Shown: positions 9,190 through 18,006 of the stretch, in pieces
How the letters are laid out: the number at the start of each line of letters is the position of its first letter
Position numbering within the stretch: position 1 is the stretch's first letter
Assembly: GCF_020707265.1 (NCBI RefSeq)
Contig: NZ_JAJFEQ010000001.1
Span: 372,001-436,000 of the forward strand
DNA length: 64,000 nt
Reading direction: 5' to 3'
Source of the DNA: Massilia sp. IC2-477
GTDB lineage: Bacteria > Pseudomonadota > Gammaproteobacteria > Burkholderiales > Burkholderiaceae_D
Program-made: the position numbers and the translations under genes
The notes under the pieces: generated by a model
Told to the model about the DNA's origin: nothing
The model's database searches: none
Seen by the model: the letters and a program-made list of their open reading frames with translations, nothing else

Positions 9190-9518
9190 TCGTCGTTCCA
9201 GTGCTAAAAAGTTGTACTGCAGGAGTGCTGCGTTGTTGTGCCAAGGCGACAGAGTGCGGCGTGATTTGTCGGGAAAAAGCCTCGTCCGTCACTGCAATTG
9301 TTAAATCGATGTCTACGAACGGCCGTTTTATTCTTGAGCCTGTTACTGGGCTTTCCTCTGGTACGTGCTGGGGAAATGGCCTGTTGCCGCAATGCGATAG
9401 GAGAGATATTACCGTAGGGCAAGTGGGAAATCAAAGGCGAATGTCAAAGTATTTGGCGCAAATCTCCATGTATAATAGTTTCCTTGAGGAATGAAAAAAA
9501 GTCATTCGCCGTTTCCCA
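9190..9518. promoter_or_regulatory. Divergent flagellar promoter region between fliE and the fliM-like gene
   Basis: 329 bases without a supported gene; it must drive two flagellar operons in opposite directions. On the plus strand a perfect TATAAT stands at 9471-9476, 43 bases before the first possible fliM start, without an obvious -35. On the minus strand TGGCAC (9238-9243) followed by AACAACGC resembles a sigma-54 -24/-12 element toward fliE, but its spacer is one base short of the GG-N10-GC rule. No lafK-like activator gene lies here, unlike Vibrio-type lateral loci. Confidence 0.4.
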
Positions 9519-10451
9519 GTGACCAATAAACCAATGCCGATGAATCCACTCGACCGCTCGCGCAAGGACGGGGCCGACCGTTCCGGGAAATACCAGGGCA
9601 GCTACCAGGTGCTCGATCCGAGCCTGCTGGGGCGCCCGGTGCACCTGCTGCCGAAGTTCGCGCGCCGCTTCGCCGATGCCCTGGGCACGGCGATGAGCGG
9701 ACCCGGCGGGCGCCGCTACTGGGGCGCCTACCGCCTGGCGAACCTGGCCTTCGAGCGCGCTCCCGACGACGAAAGCCTGCGCTGGCTGGCGCTGGCGGGG
9801 CCCCTCGGCACCGCCGCCGTGGCCTTCGAGCGCAGCCTGCTGCTGGGACTGCTGGAAGGCCGCTACGGCCGCAAGAACAAGGGGCCCGGCGCACCGCGCG
9901 ATCCGGCACTCGAGCGCGTCACCGCGACCGAGGAGCGCCTGGCCGCGACCCTGACCGTGCAACTGGCCGAATGCCTGCATGCGCGCGTGGCCGAAGGCCT
10001 GGCCGCGGTCGGCGTGGAAGTGCCGGGCGCCGACGCCGCGGTGGTGGAAGCCCCAGGCCCGGCCAGCGCCCCCGGCAAGGCCGGCTGGGTGATCCGCATT
10101 ACCCTGTCTGCGCTGGGCGCGGAAGGCGAGCAGCAGAGCCAGTGCTGGATCGGCCTGGACCAGGAACTGATGGCCCACGTGCTGCAGGGCCTGAAGGAAG
10201 AACGCAACAGCGTGCGCACCGCGCGCGCCGGCAACGACAGCCTGTCCTCGGGCCTGTTCGTCAAGCTCGAGGGACGCCTGGTCAGCAAGGAAGTGACCCT
10301 GGGTGCGCTGTTCGAGATGAAAGTGGGGGATGTGATCCCCGTGTCGGTCGGCCGCGCCGACGTGCTGCTGGACGAATCGCGCCTGTTCACGGCCGCCGTG
10401 GGCGAGCACAAAGGAAAACTCTGTCTAACCTCTTTTGAAGATGCCGAGTAA
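9519..10451 (+). CDS. fliM: Divergent FliM-like motor switch protein (SpoA domain at C-terminus)
   Basis: 310 residues from a GTG at 9519; ATGs at 9534 and 9540 are alternatives and none has a good ribosome site. The last ~65 residues (VKLEGRLVSKEVTLGALFEMKVGDVIPV through KLCLTSFEDAE) form a SpoA/SPOA domain as in FliM/FliN. The middle is only weakly FliM-like, and the N-terminus lacks the LSQxEIDALL-type CheY-binding peptide of classical FliM. It is followed by fliN with an overlap. Place in the operon and the SpoA end support a C-ring protein of the lateral LfiM type. Another SpoA protein cannot be excluded. Confidence 0.72.
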   Translation: MTNKPMPMNPLDRSRKDGADRSGKYQGSYQVLDPSLLGRPVHLLPKFARRFADALGTAMSGPGGRRYWGAYRLANLAFERAPDDESLRWLALAGPLGTAAVAFERSLLLGLLEGRYGRKNKGPGAPRDPALERVTATEERLAATLTVQLAECLHARVAEGLAAVGVEVPGADAAVVEAPGPASAPGKAGWVIRITLSALGAEGEQQSQCWIGLDQELMAHVLQGLKEERNSVRTARAGNDSLSSGLFVKLEGRLVSKEVTLGALFEMKVGDVIPVSVGRADVLLDESRLFTAAVGEHKGKLCLTSFEDAE

Positions 10452-10821
10452 ATCTGATATGAACCTGAACGATCAACTGAATGGCCAACTGAATGGCGAC
10501 GTGATCATCGACGACCTCGAAGGCGTCGATGCCGCCACCGCCGTCGCCGGCAAGAACGCGGCGCGCCAGCTGCCGCAGATGATGCGCCGCATCCCGGTGA
10601 CCCTGACGCTGGAAGTGGGCTCGGCCCGCATCTCGCTGCAGGAACTGATGGCGATCGGCCCGTCCTCGGTGGTGCCGCTGGACGCCCTGGCCGGCGAACC
10701 GCTGGTCATCAAGGTCAACGGCACGCCGATCGGCCGCGCCGAAGTCGTCGTCGCCGGCGAGCAGTATGGCCTGAAGGTCATCGATCTCGACGGCCTGAAC
10801 CTGGATGCCCTGACGTCATGA
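10441..10821 (+). CDS. fliN: FliN, flagellar motor switch C-ring protein
   Basis: 126 residues from the ATG at 10441, overlapping the fliM-like stop by 11 bp; a TTG at 10435 and an ATG at 10459 are alternatives. The SpoA domain fills the C-terminal two thirds (RIPVTLTLEVGSARISLQEL and VVPLDALAGEPLVIKVNG, ending in IGRAEVVVAGEQYGLKV). FliN forms the base of the C-ring and docks FliH-FliI. Its stop overlaps the fliP start (ATGA); no fliO lies between, unlike classical systems. Confidence 0.92.
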   Translation: MPSKSDMNLNDQLNGQLNGDVIIDDLEGVDAATAVAGKNAARQLPQMMRRIPVTLTLEVGSARISLQELMAIGPSSVVPLDALAGEPLVIKVNGTPIGRAEVVVAGEQYGLKVIDLDGLNLDALTS

Positions 10822-11615
10822 TGTTGGCTCTCCGCGGCGCACGGGTCGCTGCACCCTTGCGCCGTGCCGCGCCGCTCTTCGGCGGCGCGTTGCTGCTCCT
10901 GCTCGTCCTGTTCGCACTGCCGGCTGCGGCCCAGCAGGCACAGCCGAGCATCCTGCCCGGCGTGATCCCCGGCTCGACCCAGGGCATGACGGTCAAGTCG
11001 CAGATCCTGGTCCTGATGACCCTGCTCGGGCTGCTGCCCGTCATGGTCATGATGATGACCAGCTTCACCCGTTTCGTGATCGTGCTGTCGCTGCTGCGCC
11101 AGGCACTCGGCCTGCAGCAGGGCCTGCCGAACCGGATCATCACCGGCATCGCCCTGATCCTGACCATCCTGGTGATGCGTCCGGTCGGCGAAGCCGTGTG
11201 GCGCGACGCCTTCCTGCCCTATGACCGCGACAAGATCGGCCTGGAGCAGGCCTTGAAGATCGCCGAGGTGCCGGTATCGCGCTTCATGCTGGCCCAGACC
11301 AGCAAGACTTCGCTGGCCCAGGTTGCGCACCTGGCGGGCGAGCCGGCCAACCTGGCGCCCGAGCAGCGCGGCTTTACCGTCAAGCTGGCCGCCTTCGTGC
11401 TGTCCGAGCTGAAGACCGCCTTCCAGATCGGGGCGATGCTGTTCATCCCCTTCCTGATCATCGACCTGGTGGTGTCCTCGGTGCTGATGGCGATGGGCAT
11501 GATGATGCTGTCGCCGCTGGTGATTTCGCTGCCCTTCAAGCTGCTGCTGTTCGTGCTGGTGGACGGCTGGACCCTGACCGTGAACACGCTGGTCGGCAGT
11601 ATCCACGGCTTCTAG
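10818..11615 (+). CDS. fliP: FliP, flagellar export gate subunit
   Basis: 265 residues with a cleavable signal peptide (hydrophobic to about residue 37, ending in PAAAQQ) and four membrane segments. Family signatures MTSFTRFVIVLSLLRQALGLQQ and FVLSELKTAFQIGAMLFIPFLIIDLVVSS are intact. FliP5-FliQ4-FliR1 makes the export channel within the MS ring. It starts at an ATGA overlap with fliN and is followed after 33 bp by fliQ. Confidence 0.96.
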   Translation: MMLALRGARVAAPLRRAAPLFGGALLLLLVLFALPAAAQQAQPSILPGVIPGSTQGMTVKSQILVLMTLLGLLPVMVMMMTSFTRFVIVLSLLRQALGLQQGLPNRIITGIALILTILVMRPVGEAVWRDAFLPYDRDKIGLEQALKIAEVPVSRFMLAQTSKTSLAQVAHLAGEPANLAPEQRGFTVKLAAFVLSELKTAFQIGAMLFIPFLIIDLVVSSVLMAMGMMMLSPLVISLPFKLLLFVLVDGWTLTVNTLVGSIHGF

Positions 11616-11648
11616 CGACAAGTGATTAAACAGAAATGAGTCCCGCGA

Positions 11649-11918
11649 ATGAGTCCTGATATCGCCGTCGACCTGGTGGTCGAAGCCCTGCAGGTCGTGA
11701 TGCTGCTGGTACTGGTGCTGGTGGTGCCGGGCCTGGTCATGGGCCTGATCGTGGCCCTGTTCCAGGCCGCCACCCAGATCAACGAGCAGACCCTCAGCTT
11801 CCTGCCGCGCCTCTTGGTGACGCTGGCGGCGCTGATCCTGGCCGGCCACTGGATGACCTCGACGCTGATGGATTACTGCGTCTCGGTGTTCCAGCGCGCG
11901 GCGACGCTCGCAAGCTGA
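11649..11918 (+). CDS. fliQ: FliQ, flagellar export gate subunit
   Basis: 89 residues with two membrane helices. The FliQ signature is present: GLIVALFQAATQINEQTLSF between the helices, then PRLLVTLAALILAG. It packs around FliP/FliR in the export channel. Start ATG at 11649; the next gene, fliR, begins 17 bp after its stop. Confidence 0.95.
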   Translation: MSPDIAVDLVVEALQVVMLLVLVLVVPGLVMGLIVALFQAATQINEQTLSFLPRLLVTLAALILAGHWMTSTLMDYCVSVFQRAATLAS

Positions 11919-11935
11919 CCGGGTAGCCTGCGACG

Positions 11936-12715
11936 ATGGAGCTGGTCGGCTTCCTGCTGCCCCTGATGAATGCCTTGTGGTGGCCCTTCTGCCGCATCAT
12001 GGCGATGCTCTCGACCGCCCCGGTGCTGGGCGAGGGCGCGGTCTCGATGCCGGTGCGCGCGCTGCTGTCGGTAGCCCTGAGCTTCATGATGCTGCCGGTG
12101 ACCAGAGTGGCCGTGATGCCCGACCCGTTTTCTCTGGCGGGCGTGGTGACCATGATGGAGCAGGCTGTGATCGGCGGCGTGATCGGCCTCGCGCTGCAGT
12201 TCGCGATGGCCGTGGTCACCATGCTCGGTTTCCTGGCCTCGAGCCAGATCGGTTTTTCGATGGCGCAGATGAACGACCCGGTCAATGGCCAGGCCTCGGA
12301 CGTGGTGTCCGGCCTGATGTCGCTGGTGGCGATCCTGGTGTTCTTCGGGATCGACGGCCACCTGGTGTTGATGGGCGTGATCGGCCAGAGCTTCAAGGCC
12401 TGGCCGGTGGGCGCCGGCTACGGGCCGCTGCTGCTGGAGGCGGTGGCCCTGAACGTGGCCTGGATATTTTCGGCGGCGGTGCTGCTGGCGCTGCCGATCG
12501 TGTTTTCGACCATGGTGGTGCAGGTCGGGTTCGGTTTCCTGAACCGGGTCGCGCCGAGTCTGAACCTGTTTTCGCTGGGCTTTTCGCTGGTGACGATCTT
12601 TGGCCTCCTGATGCTGGTGCAGGTGGTGCGCTTCATCCCCGAGCATTACATCGCGATGACCAACCAGATCCTGGAGATGCTGCAGGAGCAGATGAGGAGC
12701 GCGCATGTCCGATAG
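11936..12715 (+). CDS. fliR: FliR, flagellar export gate subunit
   Basis: 259 residues with about six hydrophobic segments. Conserved parts include FCRIMAMLSTAPVLGEGAV near the N-terminus and LASSQIGFSMAQMNDPVNGQ in the middle, then a hydrophobic helix pair with VQVGFGFLNRVAPSLNLFSLG. A single FliR completes the FliPQR channel and contacts FlhB. It overlaps the flhB start by 11 bp. Confidence 0.95.
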   Translation: MELVGFLLPLMNALWWPFCRIMAMLSTAPVLGEGAVSMPVRALLSVALSFMMLPVTRVAVMPDPFSLAGVVTMMEQAVIGGVIGLALQFAMAVVTMLGFLASSQIGFSMAQMNDPVNGQASDVVSGLMSLVAILVFFGIDGHLVLMGVIGQSFKAWPVGAGYGPLLLEAVALNVAWIFSAAVLLALPIVFSTMVVQVGFGFLNRVAPSLNLFSLGFSLVTIFGLLMLVQVVRFIPEHYIAMTNQILEMLQEQMRSAHVR

Positions 12716-13844
12716 CGGCACCGGTGGCGACAAGACCGAAAAGCCCTCAGCGCAGAAGCTCAAGAAGGCGCGCGACGAGGGCCAGGTCGTCCGTTCGCGC
12801 GACCTGTCGACGGCGGTGGGCATCCTGGTGAGCCTGAAGCTCTTTTCGATGCTGCTGCCGGGCTACCTCGAATCCTTCCGCTCGCTGTTCCGGCTCATCT
12901 ACGTGCCGCTGGGCGAGGCGGGCGCGATCGAGAATGCGATGTCGGTGGTGTTTTCCAGCGCCCTGATGCTGCTGGTGCAGATGGTGCTGCCGCTGCTGGT
13001 GGTGCCCATGGTGATCGTCGTCGCGGGCCTGTTCCCGGGTGGCTGGGTCGCCTCGAGCAAGAACATGGCGCCCAAGTTCAGCCGCCTGAGCCCGCTCACC
13101 AACCTGGGCAACCTGTTCTCGCAAAAGCACTGGATCGGCTTTGCCACTTCGGCGGCCAAGGCGATCGTGCTGGGCCTGGTGCTGTGGCACGTGACCGAGT
13201 CGAGCATCAAGGCCTATGTCGAGCTGCAGCGCCTGCCGCTGGGCGACGCGCTGGCCGGCGGCACCGCGCTGATGCTGGACGGCCTGATGGCGCTGGTGGC
13301 GGTGTTCGTGGTGTTCGCGCTGATCGACGTGCCGGTGCAGGCCTTCCTGTTCACCAAAAACCAGCGCATGAGCAAGCAGGAGATGAAGGAAGAACACAAG
13401 AGCAACGAAGGCCGGCCCGAGGTGAAGCAGCGCATCCGCCAGCTGCAGCAGCAGCTGGCCCAGCGCAGCGTGCGCAAGACCGTGCCGACCGCCGACGTGG
13501 TGATCGTCAACCCCGAGCACTACGCGGTGGCGCTGAAGTACGACACCAACCGCGCCGAGGCGCCCTTCGTGGTGGCCAAGGGTGTGGACGAGATGGCGCT
13601 GTACATCCGCCGCGTCGCGCGCGAGCACAAGATCGAAACCCTGTCGCTGCCGCCGCTGGCGCGCGCGATCTACAACACCAGCCAGGTCCAGCAGCAGATC
13701 CCTGCGCAGCTGTACCAGGCGGTGTCGCAGGTACTGAATTACGTCCTACAACTGAACGCGTTCCGTGCAGGCCGGCGCCAGGCGCCCCCACGGTTCCCCA
13801 ACGAGGTGGTCGTTCCATCTCATTTGAGCGAGGTTACTGCATGA
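12705..13844 (+). CDS. flhB: FlhB, export substrate-specificity switch
   Basis: 379 residues. The start is charged (DKTEKPSAQKLKKARDEGQV), followed by four membrane helices to about residue 220 and a cytoplasmic FlhB_C domain. Autocleavage and interaction with FliK switch export to filament proteins. The cleavage motif, normally NPTH, reads N269-P270-E271-H272 (NPEHYAVALKY). The scissile Asn-Pro and the His are kept, so cleavage is still plausible. A proline-rich tail follows. The stop overlaps the flhA start (ATGA). Confidence 0.95.
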   Translation: MSDSGTGGDKTEKPSAQKLKKARDEGQVVRSRDLSTAVGILVSLKLFSMLLPGYLESFRSLFRLIYVPLGEAGAIENAMSVVFSSALMLLVQMVLPLLVVPMVIVVAGLFPGGWVASSKNMAPKFSRLSPLTNLGNLFSQKHWIGFATSAAKAIVLGLVLWHVTESSIKAYVELQRLPLGDALAGGTALMLDGLMALVAVFVVFALIDVPVQAFLFTKNQRMSKQEMKEEHKSNEGRPEVKQRIRQLQQQLAQRSVRKTVPTADVVIVNPEHYAVALKYDTNRAEAPFVVAKGVDEMALYIRRVAREHKIETLSLPPLARAIYNTSQVQQQIPAQLYQAVSQVLNYVLQLNAFRAGRRQAPPRFPNEVVVPSHLSEVTA

Positions 13845-15934
13845 ATTCCATTAACGCCTTCATTTCGGAGCTGAAGCGCCAGAAGTTCGCCGCGCCGGTG
13901 TTCCTGATCGCGCTGCTGGCGATGATCATGTTGCCGCTGCCGCCGGTGCTGCTGGACGTGCTGTTCACGTTCAATATCGTGCTGGCGCTGATCGTGATCC
14001 TGGTGTCGGTGACGGCCAAGCGCCCGCTCGACTTCTCGGTATTCCCGACCGTGATCCTGGGCACCACCCTGATGCGCCTGGCCCTGAACGTGGCCTCGAC
14101 CCGCGTCGTGCTGCTCAACGGCCACCAGGGACCGGATGCCGCGGGCCATGTGATCGAATCCTTCGCCAACGTCGTCATCGGCGGTAACTTCGTGGTCGGC
14201 CTGGTGGTGTTCGTGATCCTCATGATCATCAACTTCATCGTGGTGACCAAGGGCGCGGAGCGTATCTCGGAAGTCTCGGCGCGCTTCACGCTGGATGCGC
14301 TGCCCGGCAAGCAGATGGCGATCGACGCCGACCTGAACGCAGGCCTGATCAACCAGGAAAAGGCGACCCAGCGCCGCCTCGACGTGGCGGCCGAAGCGGA
14401 CTTCTACGGCGCCATGGACGGCGCCTCGAAGTTCGTGCGCGGCGACGCCATCGCCTCGATCCTGATCCTGATCATCAACCTGGTCGGCGGTATCGCCATC
14501 GGCGCCCTGATGCACGGCCTGCCGATGGGCGAGGCCTTCCGCGTCTACGCACTGCTCACCATCGGTGACGGCCTGGTGGCCCAGATCCCGGCGCTGCTGC
14601 TGTCGGCGGCGGCCGCGATCCTGGTGACCCGCATCGGCGAATCGGGCGACCTCGAGAAGCAGGTGGGCGGCCAGCTGCTGGCCCAGCCCGCAGTGCTGTT
14701 CTCGGCCGCCGGCGTGATGATCATCCTCGGCCTGGTGCCGGGCATGCCGACCATTACCTTCTTCATCTTCGCGGCGGTGGTGGGCTACGTCGGCTGGCGC
14801 CTGACCAAGATCGTCAAGGCTCCCGACAACGAGGGCGTGGCGGCGATCGAAGCCGCCCTGCGCGACGAGCGTGCGCCCGACCTCGACTGGCAGGCGCTGC
14901 CCGTGGTGCAGCCGGTCACGGTGGCCGTCGGCTACAAGCTGGTGAACCTGATCGACGCCGCCCAGGGCGAGCCGCTCACCAAGCGCATCAAGGGCGTGCG
15001 CCAGAGCCTGTCCGAGCAGATGGGCATGCTGCTGCCGAACATCGGCGTGCGCGACGACCTGGCGCTGCGTCCGACCCAGTATGCGATCAGCCTGTCGGGC
15101 ACCGTGGTGGCCGAAGCGGAAGTGATGCCGGACCACCTGATGGCGATCCCGTCGCCCAACGTCTACGGCGAACTGGATGGCATCCCGGGCATCGAGCCGG
15201 CCTACGGCATGGCGATCACCTGGATCCTGCCGGAACAGAAGGCCGACGCGCTGGGCCTGGGCTACCAGGTGGTCGAGGTGGCGAGCGCGATCGCGACCCA
15301 CACTTCGAAGGTGGTGCGCGAATACCTGCACGAGCTGTTCCGCCATGAGGACGTGCCGGCGATCATCGAGCGCCTGCAGGCGCTGTCGCCCAAGCTGGCG
15401 GGCGCGCTGGAAAAGTCGCTGAGCCACACCCAGCTGCTGCGCGTATTCCGCGTGCTGCTGCAGGAAGGCGTGTCGCTGAAGGACATCGTGGTGGTGGCCA
15501 CCACGCTGCTGGACAGCTCGGAAACCACCAAGGACCCGATCCTGCTGGCGGCCGAGGTGCGCTGCGCGCTGCGGCGCCAGATCGTGTCCGGCATGTTCGG
15601 CAAGAAGAAGGACATGCCCGCGTTTAACCTGTCGGCCGAACTGGAAAACATGCTGCTCGGTTCCCTGAACCAGGCGCGCCAGAACAATGGCGGCAAGGTC
15701 GCGCTGGACAACTATCCGATCGATCCGCAGCTGCTGTCCCAGCTGCAGATCAACATGCCGGTGGCGCGTGAACAGATGAAGCAGCAGCACACCCCTCCGC
15801 TGCTGCTGGTGCTGCCGCAGGTGCGTCCGCTGCTGGCGCGCTATGCGCGCCTGTTCGCCCCCGGCCTGCACGTCCTGTCCTACAACGAAATCCCGGAAAA
15901 CCGCGACGTCTCGATCGTCGGCACCGTGGGCTAA
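13841..15934 (+). CDS. flhA: FlhA, flagellar export gate/ion-driven platform
   Basis: 697 residues from the ATG at 13841 that overlaps the flhB stop. The N-terminal half has about eight membrane helices and the FHIPEP signature region ([49 protein letters not shown]). The C-terminal half is the soluble FlhA_C ring that docks chaperones such as FliS and FliT. Length is normal. It ends the contiguous plus-strand export-gate operon; the aminotransferase starts 21 bp later and may be cotranscribed. Confidence 0.96.
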   Translation: [697 protein letters not shown]

Positions 15935-15955
15935 GTCCAAGCGAAGGAAGCCATC

Positions 15956-17065
15956 ATGAACCGCAAACCGATCTACGTGACCCAACCCCAGCTTCCTGCG
16001 CTGGAGGACTTCTATCCCTACCTCGAGCAGATCTGGGAAAACAAGATCCTGACCAACGGCGGGCCTTTCCACAAACAGCTGGAAGCGGCGCTGTGCGAAC
16101 ACCTCGGCGTGGAGCACCTGGCCCTGTTTTCCAACGGAACCCTGGCGCTGGTAACGGCCCTGCAGGCCCTGCGCGTGACCGGCGAGGTGATCACCACGCC
16201 ATACTCCTTCGTCGCAACCGCGCACTCGCTGCTGTGGAACGGCATCAAACCGGTGTTCGTGGACGTCGATCCCGACACGCTCAATCTCGACCCTGCGAAG
16301 ATCGAGGCGGCCATCACGCCCCAGACCACAGCCATCATGCCGGTGCACTGCTATGGCCGCCCCTGCGACGTCGAGGCGATCCAGCGCATCGCCGACAATT
16401 ACAACCTGAAGGTGATTTATGACGCCGCCCATGCCTTCGGCGTGCGCGACGCCGGCGGCAGCGTTCTGCGCCACGGAGACTTGTCGGTGCTGAGCTTCCA
16501 CGCGACCAAAGTATTCAACACCTTCGAGGGCGGGGCCATCATCTGCCCGGACGCCAAGACCAAGCAGCGCATCGATCACCTGAAGAATTTCGGTTTCGTC
16601 GACGAAGTGACGGTCGTGGCTCCCGGCATCAACGGCAAGATGAGCGAGATCAACGCGGCCTTCGGGATGCTGCAGCTGCGCGGCGTGAACGAGGCGATCG
16701 CGCGCCGTGGCCTGATCGACCGCACCTACCGCGAGCTGCTGGCCGGTGTGCCGGGGATCGGGCTCATGGGGCATGCCGACGATGAGGCCATCAACCACTC
16801 CTACTTTCCGATCCTGGTCGGCGACGATTTCCCCCTGACCCGCGACGCCCTGTACGCGCACCTGAAGGAAGCCGGCGTCCATGCACGCCGCTACTTCTTC
16901 CCGCTGATCAGCGATTTCCCGATGTACCGCGGACTGCCGTCAGCGCGGCGCGACAACCTGCCCGTGGCCGCCAATGCGGCGGCACGCGTATTGTGCCTGC
17001 CGATCTACCCGAACCTGGCGCTCGAAGATGTCGAGCGCATCGCCCGCCTGATCCGCGAAGCCTGA
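15956..17065 (+). CDS. DegT/DnrJ/EryC1/StrS-family PLP sugar aminotransferase
   Basis: 369 residues, full length for the family. The pyridoxal-phosphate lysine is K185 in SFHATKVFNTFEGG, with IYDAAHAFG upstream (the PLP-binding Asp) and NGKMSEINAAFGMLQL downstream. Such enzymes aminate nucleotide-bound 3- or 4-keto-deoxysugars (FdtB, VioA, PseC types). The exact sugar cannot be read from sequence. AAGGAAG lies in front of the ATG. Its position between flhA and flagellin suggests making an amino sugar for flagellin glycosylation. The rest of such a pathway (dehydratase, acetyltransferase) is not in the window. Confidence 0.85.
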   Translation: MNRKPIYVTQPQLPALEDFYPYLEQIWENKILTNGGPFHKQLEAALCEHLGVEHLALFSNGTLALVTALQALRVTGEVITTPYSFVATAHSLLWNGIKPVFVDVDPDTLNLDPAKIEAAITPQTTAIMPVHCYGRPCDVEAIQRIADNYNLKVIYDAAHAFGVRDAGGSVLRHGDLSVLSFHATKVFNTFEGGAIICPDAKTKQRIDHLKNFGFVDEVTVVAPGINGKMSEINAAFGMLQLRGVNEAIARRGLIDRTYRELLAGVPGIGLMGHADDEAINHSYFPILVGDDFPLTRDALYAHLKEAGVHARRYFFPLISDFPMYRGLPSARRDNLPVAANAAARVLCLPIYPNLALEDVERIARLIREA

Positions 17066-17068
17066 GTC

Positions 17069-17923
17069 TCAGGTTTCGCGCGCCGCCCCCTCGGCCGGCA
17101 GGCGCAGGGCGAGCTCGGTTACCGCGCGGAACACGTCCAGCGTCAGCGACTCGGCCGCGGCCTGCGCGTTGGCCACCGTGGCGTGGCTGCTGCCCAGCGG
17201 CAGCCGGTCGCGCAGCTGCCAGCGCAGCACCGTGACGCCGGCACGCGCCATTGCCGCTTCGAGTTCCGGCTGCCAGCGCCGCAGCTGTTCCATTCCCTGC
17301 GCCGTCGCGGCGCACAATTCGATCGCCACACCCTGAGGCAGGGGCTCGACCTGGGCCACGACGGTGCTGCCGTCGGCCAGTTCGAGTTCCAGCCGGAGCG
17401 CCGCACGCCCGCGCTTGCGGCGGCCGGGCGGCTGGTCGGCGTCGCGTGCCAGCACCGCCAGGTGCGCGTCGCGCGCGGCGCCGGCATGGACGGCAAAACG
17501 CCAGGCATCCGGATGCGGCAGCTGCTGCTCGGCGGCGCGCACCGCCTGGCCCTGCTGGGCAGTGGCGAGCTGGGCGGGCGAGAGCTGCCCGCCGCTGGCT
17601 GCCAGCGCCAGGCCGCTCAGCTGGCTGCCGACGCCGCGCACCTGGGCGCGCCAGTGGCGCGCCAGGGTGGCGCCGTCCTGCGGGGCATAGGCCAGCTGGC
17701 GCGCCAGCAAGGCCTGGTCGGGGCGCATTGCCGCGCCCTCGGCGCCCGCTTCGGCCGCTTGCGCGGGCGGGGACAGGGCGGCGTCGGCCGCCGCGTTTGA
17801 AAACGGCAGGGCCGGCGCGCCGGCGCCCTGGGCAAGCAGGGCGACAGGCGCCGCCGCCAGCACCGGGCTGGGCAGCAGCGGGCCTACGGTGGCAGGAGGG
17901 AGGGCAGGCAGGGTGACGGTCAT
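17069..17923 (-). CDS. Second FliK-like / hook-length-control-type protein
   Basis: 284 residues, convergent with the aminotransferase (3 bp apart). The N-terminal half is Ala/Pro/Leu-rich. The C-terminal half (about 180-260) has the beta-rich pattern LRLELELADGSTVVAQVEPL then GVAIELCAATAQGMEQLRRW and two helices, resembling the FliK/Flg_hook C-terminal domain. This match is by eye. It may be the ruler or switch protein of a second flagellum, or an accessory of this one. It starts just beyond the flagellin terminator, so it may need its own promoter or read-through. Confidence 0.55.
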   Translation of the reverse strand: MTVTLPALPPATVGPLLPSPVLAAAPVALLAQGAGAPALPFSNAAADAALSPPAQAAEAGAEGAAMRPDQALLARQLAYAPQDGATLARHWRAQVRGVGSQLSGLALAASGGQLSPAQLATAQQGQAVRAAEQQLPHPDAWRFAVHAGAARDAHLAVLARDADQPPGRRKRGRAALRLELELADGSTVVAQVEPLPQGVAIELCAATAQGMEQLRRWQPELEAAMARAGVTVLRWQLRDRLPLGSSHATVANAQAAAESLTLDVFRAVTELALRLPAEGAARET

Positions 17924-17937
17924 GATGGACCCCGATC

Positions 17938-17971
17938 AAAATAAAAAAGGCCAACCGCAGGGCTGGCCTTT
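17938..17971 (-). terminator. Rho-independent terminator of flagellin
   Basis: Read on the minus strand after the flagellin stop: an AAAGGCCA / TGGCCTTT stem (right arm 17964-17971, left arm 17946-17954) with a CCGCAGGGC loop, followed by a T-rich tract. A second GC hairpin, AACCCGGGCC / CCCGGGT, lies at 17981-17997 just before it. Confidence 0.85.
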
Positions 17972-18006
17972 GAAACATCACCCGGGCAGGCCCGGGTTGG
18001 CGGCCA

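Noticed and set aside
9229..9243. Sigma-54-like element toward fliE (TGGCACAACAACGC)
   Set aside because: GG-to-GC spacing is 9 instead of 10, which normally abolishes RpoN recognition; kept only as a remark in the intergenic entry.
9491..9529. 12-codon ORF MKKSHSPFPSDQ upstream of the fliM-like gene
   Set aside because: GAGGA touches the ATG with no spacing, and it does not join the downstream start; probably chance.
13820..16882. 1020-codon minus-strand open frame across flhA and the aminotransferase
   Set aside because: His/Gln/Asp/Arg-biased antisense frame of high-GC genes; flhA and DegT motifs on the plus strand are decisive.
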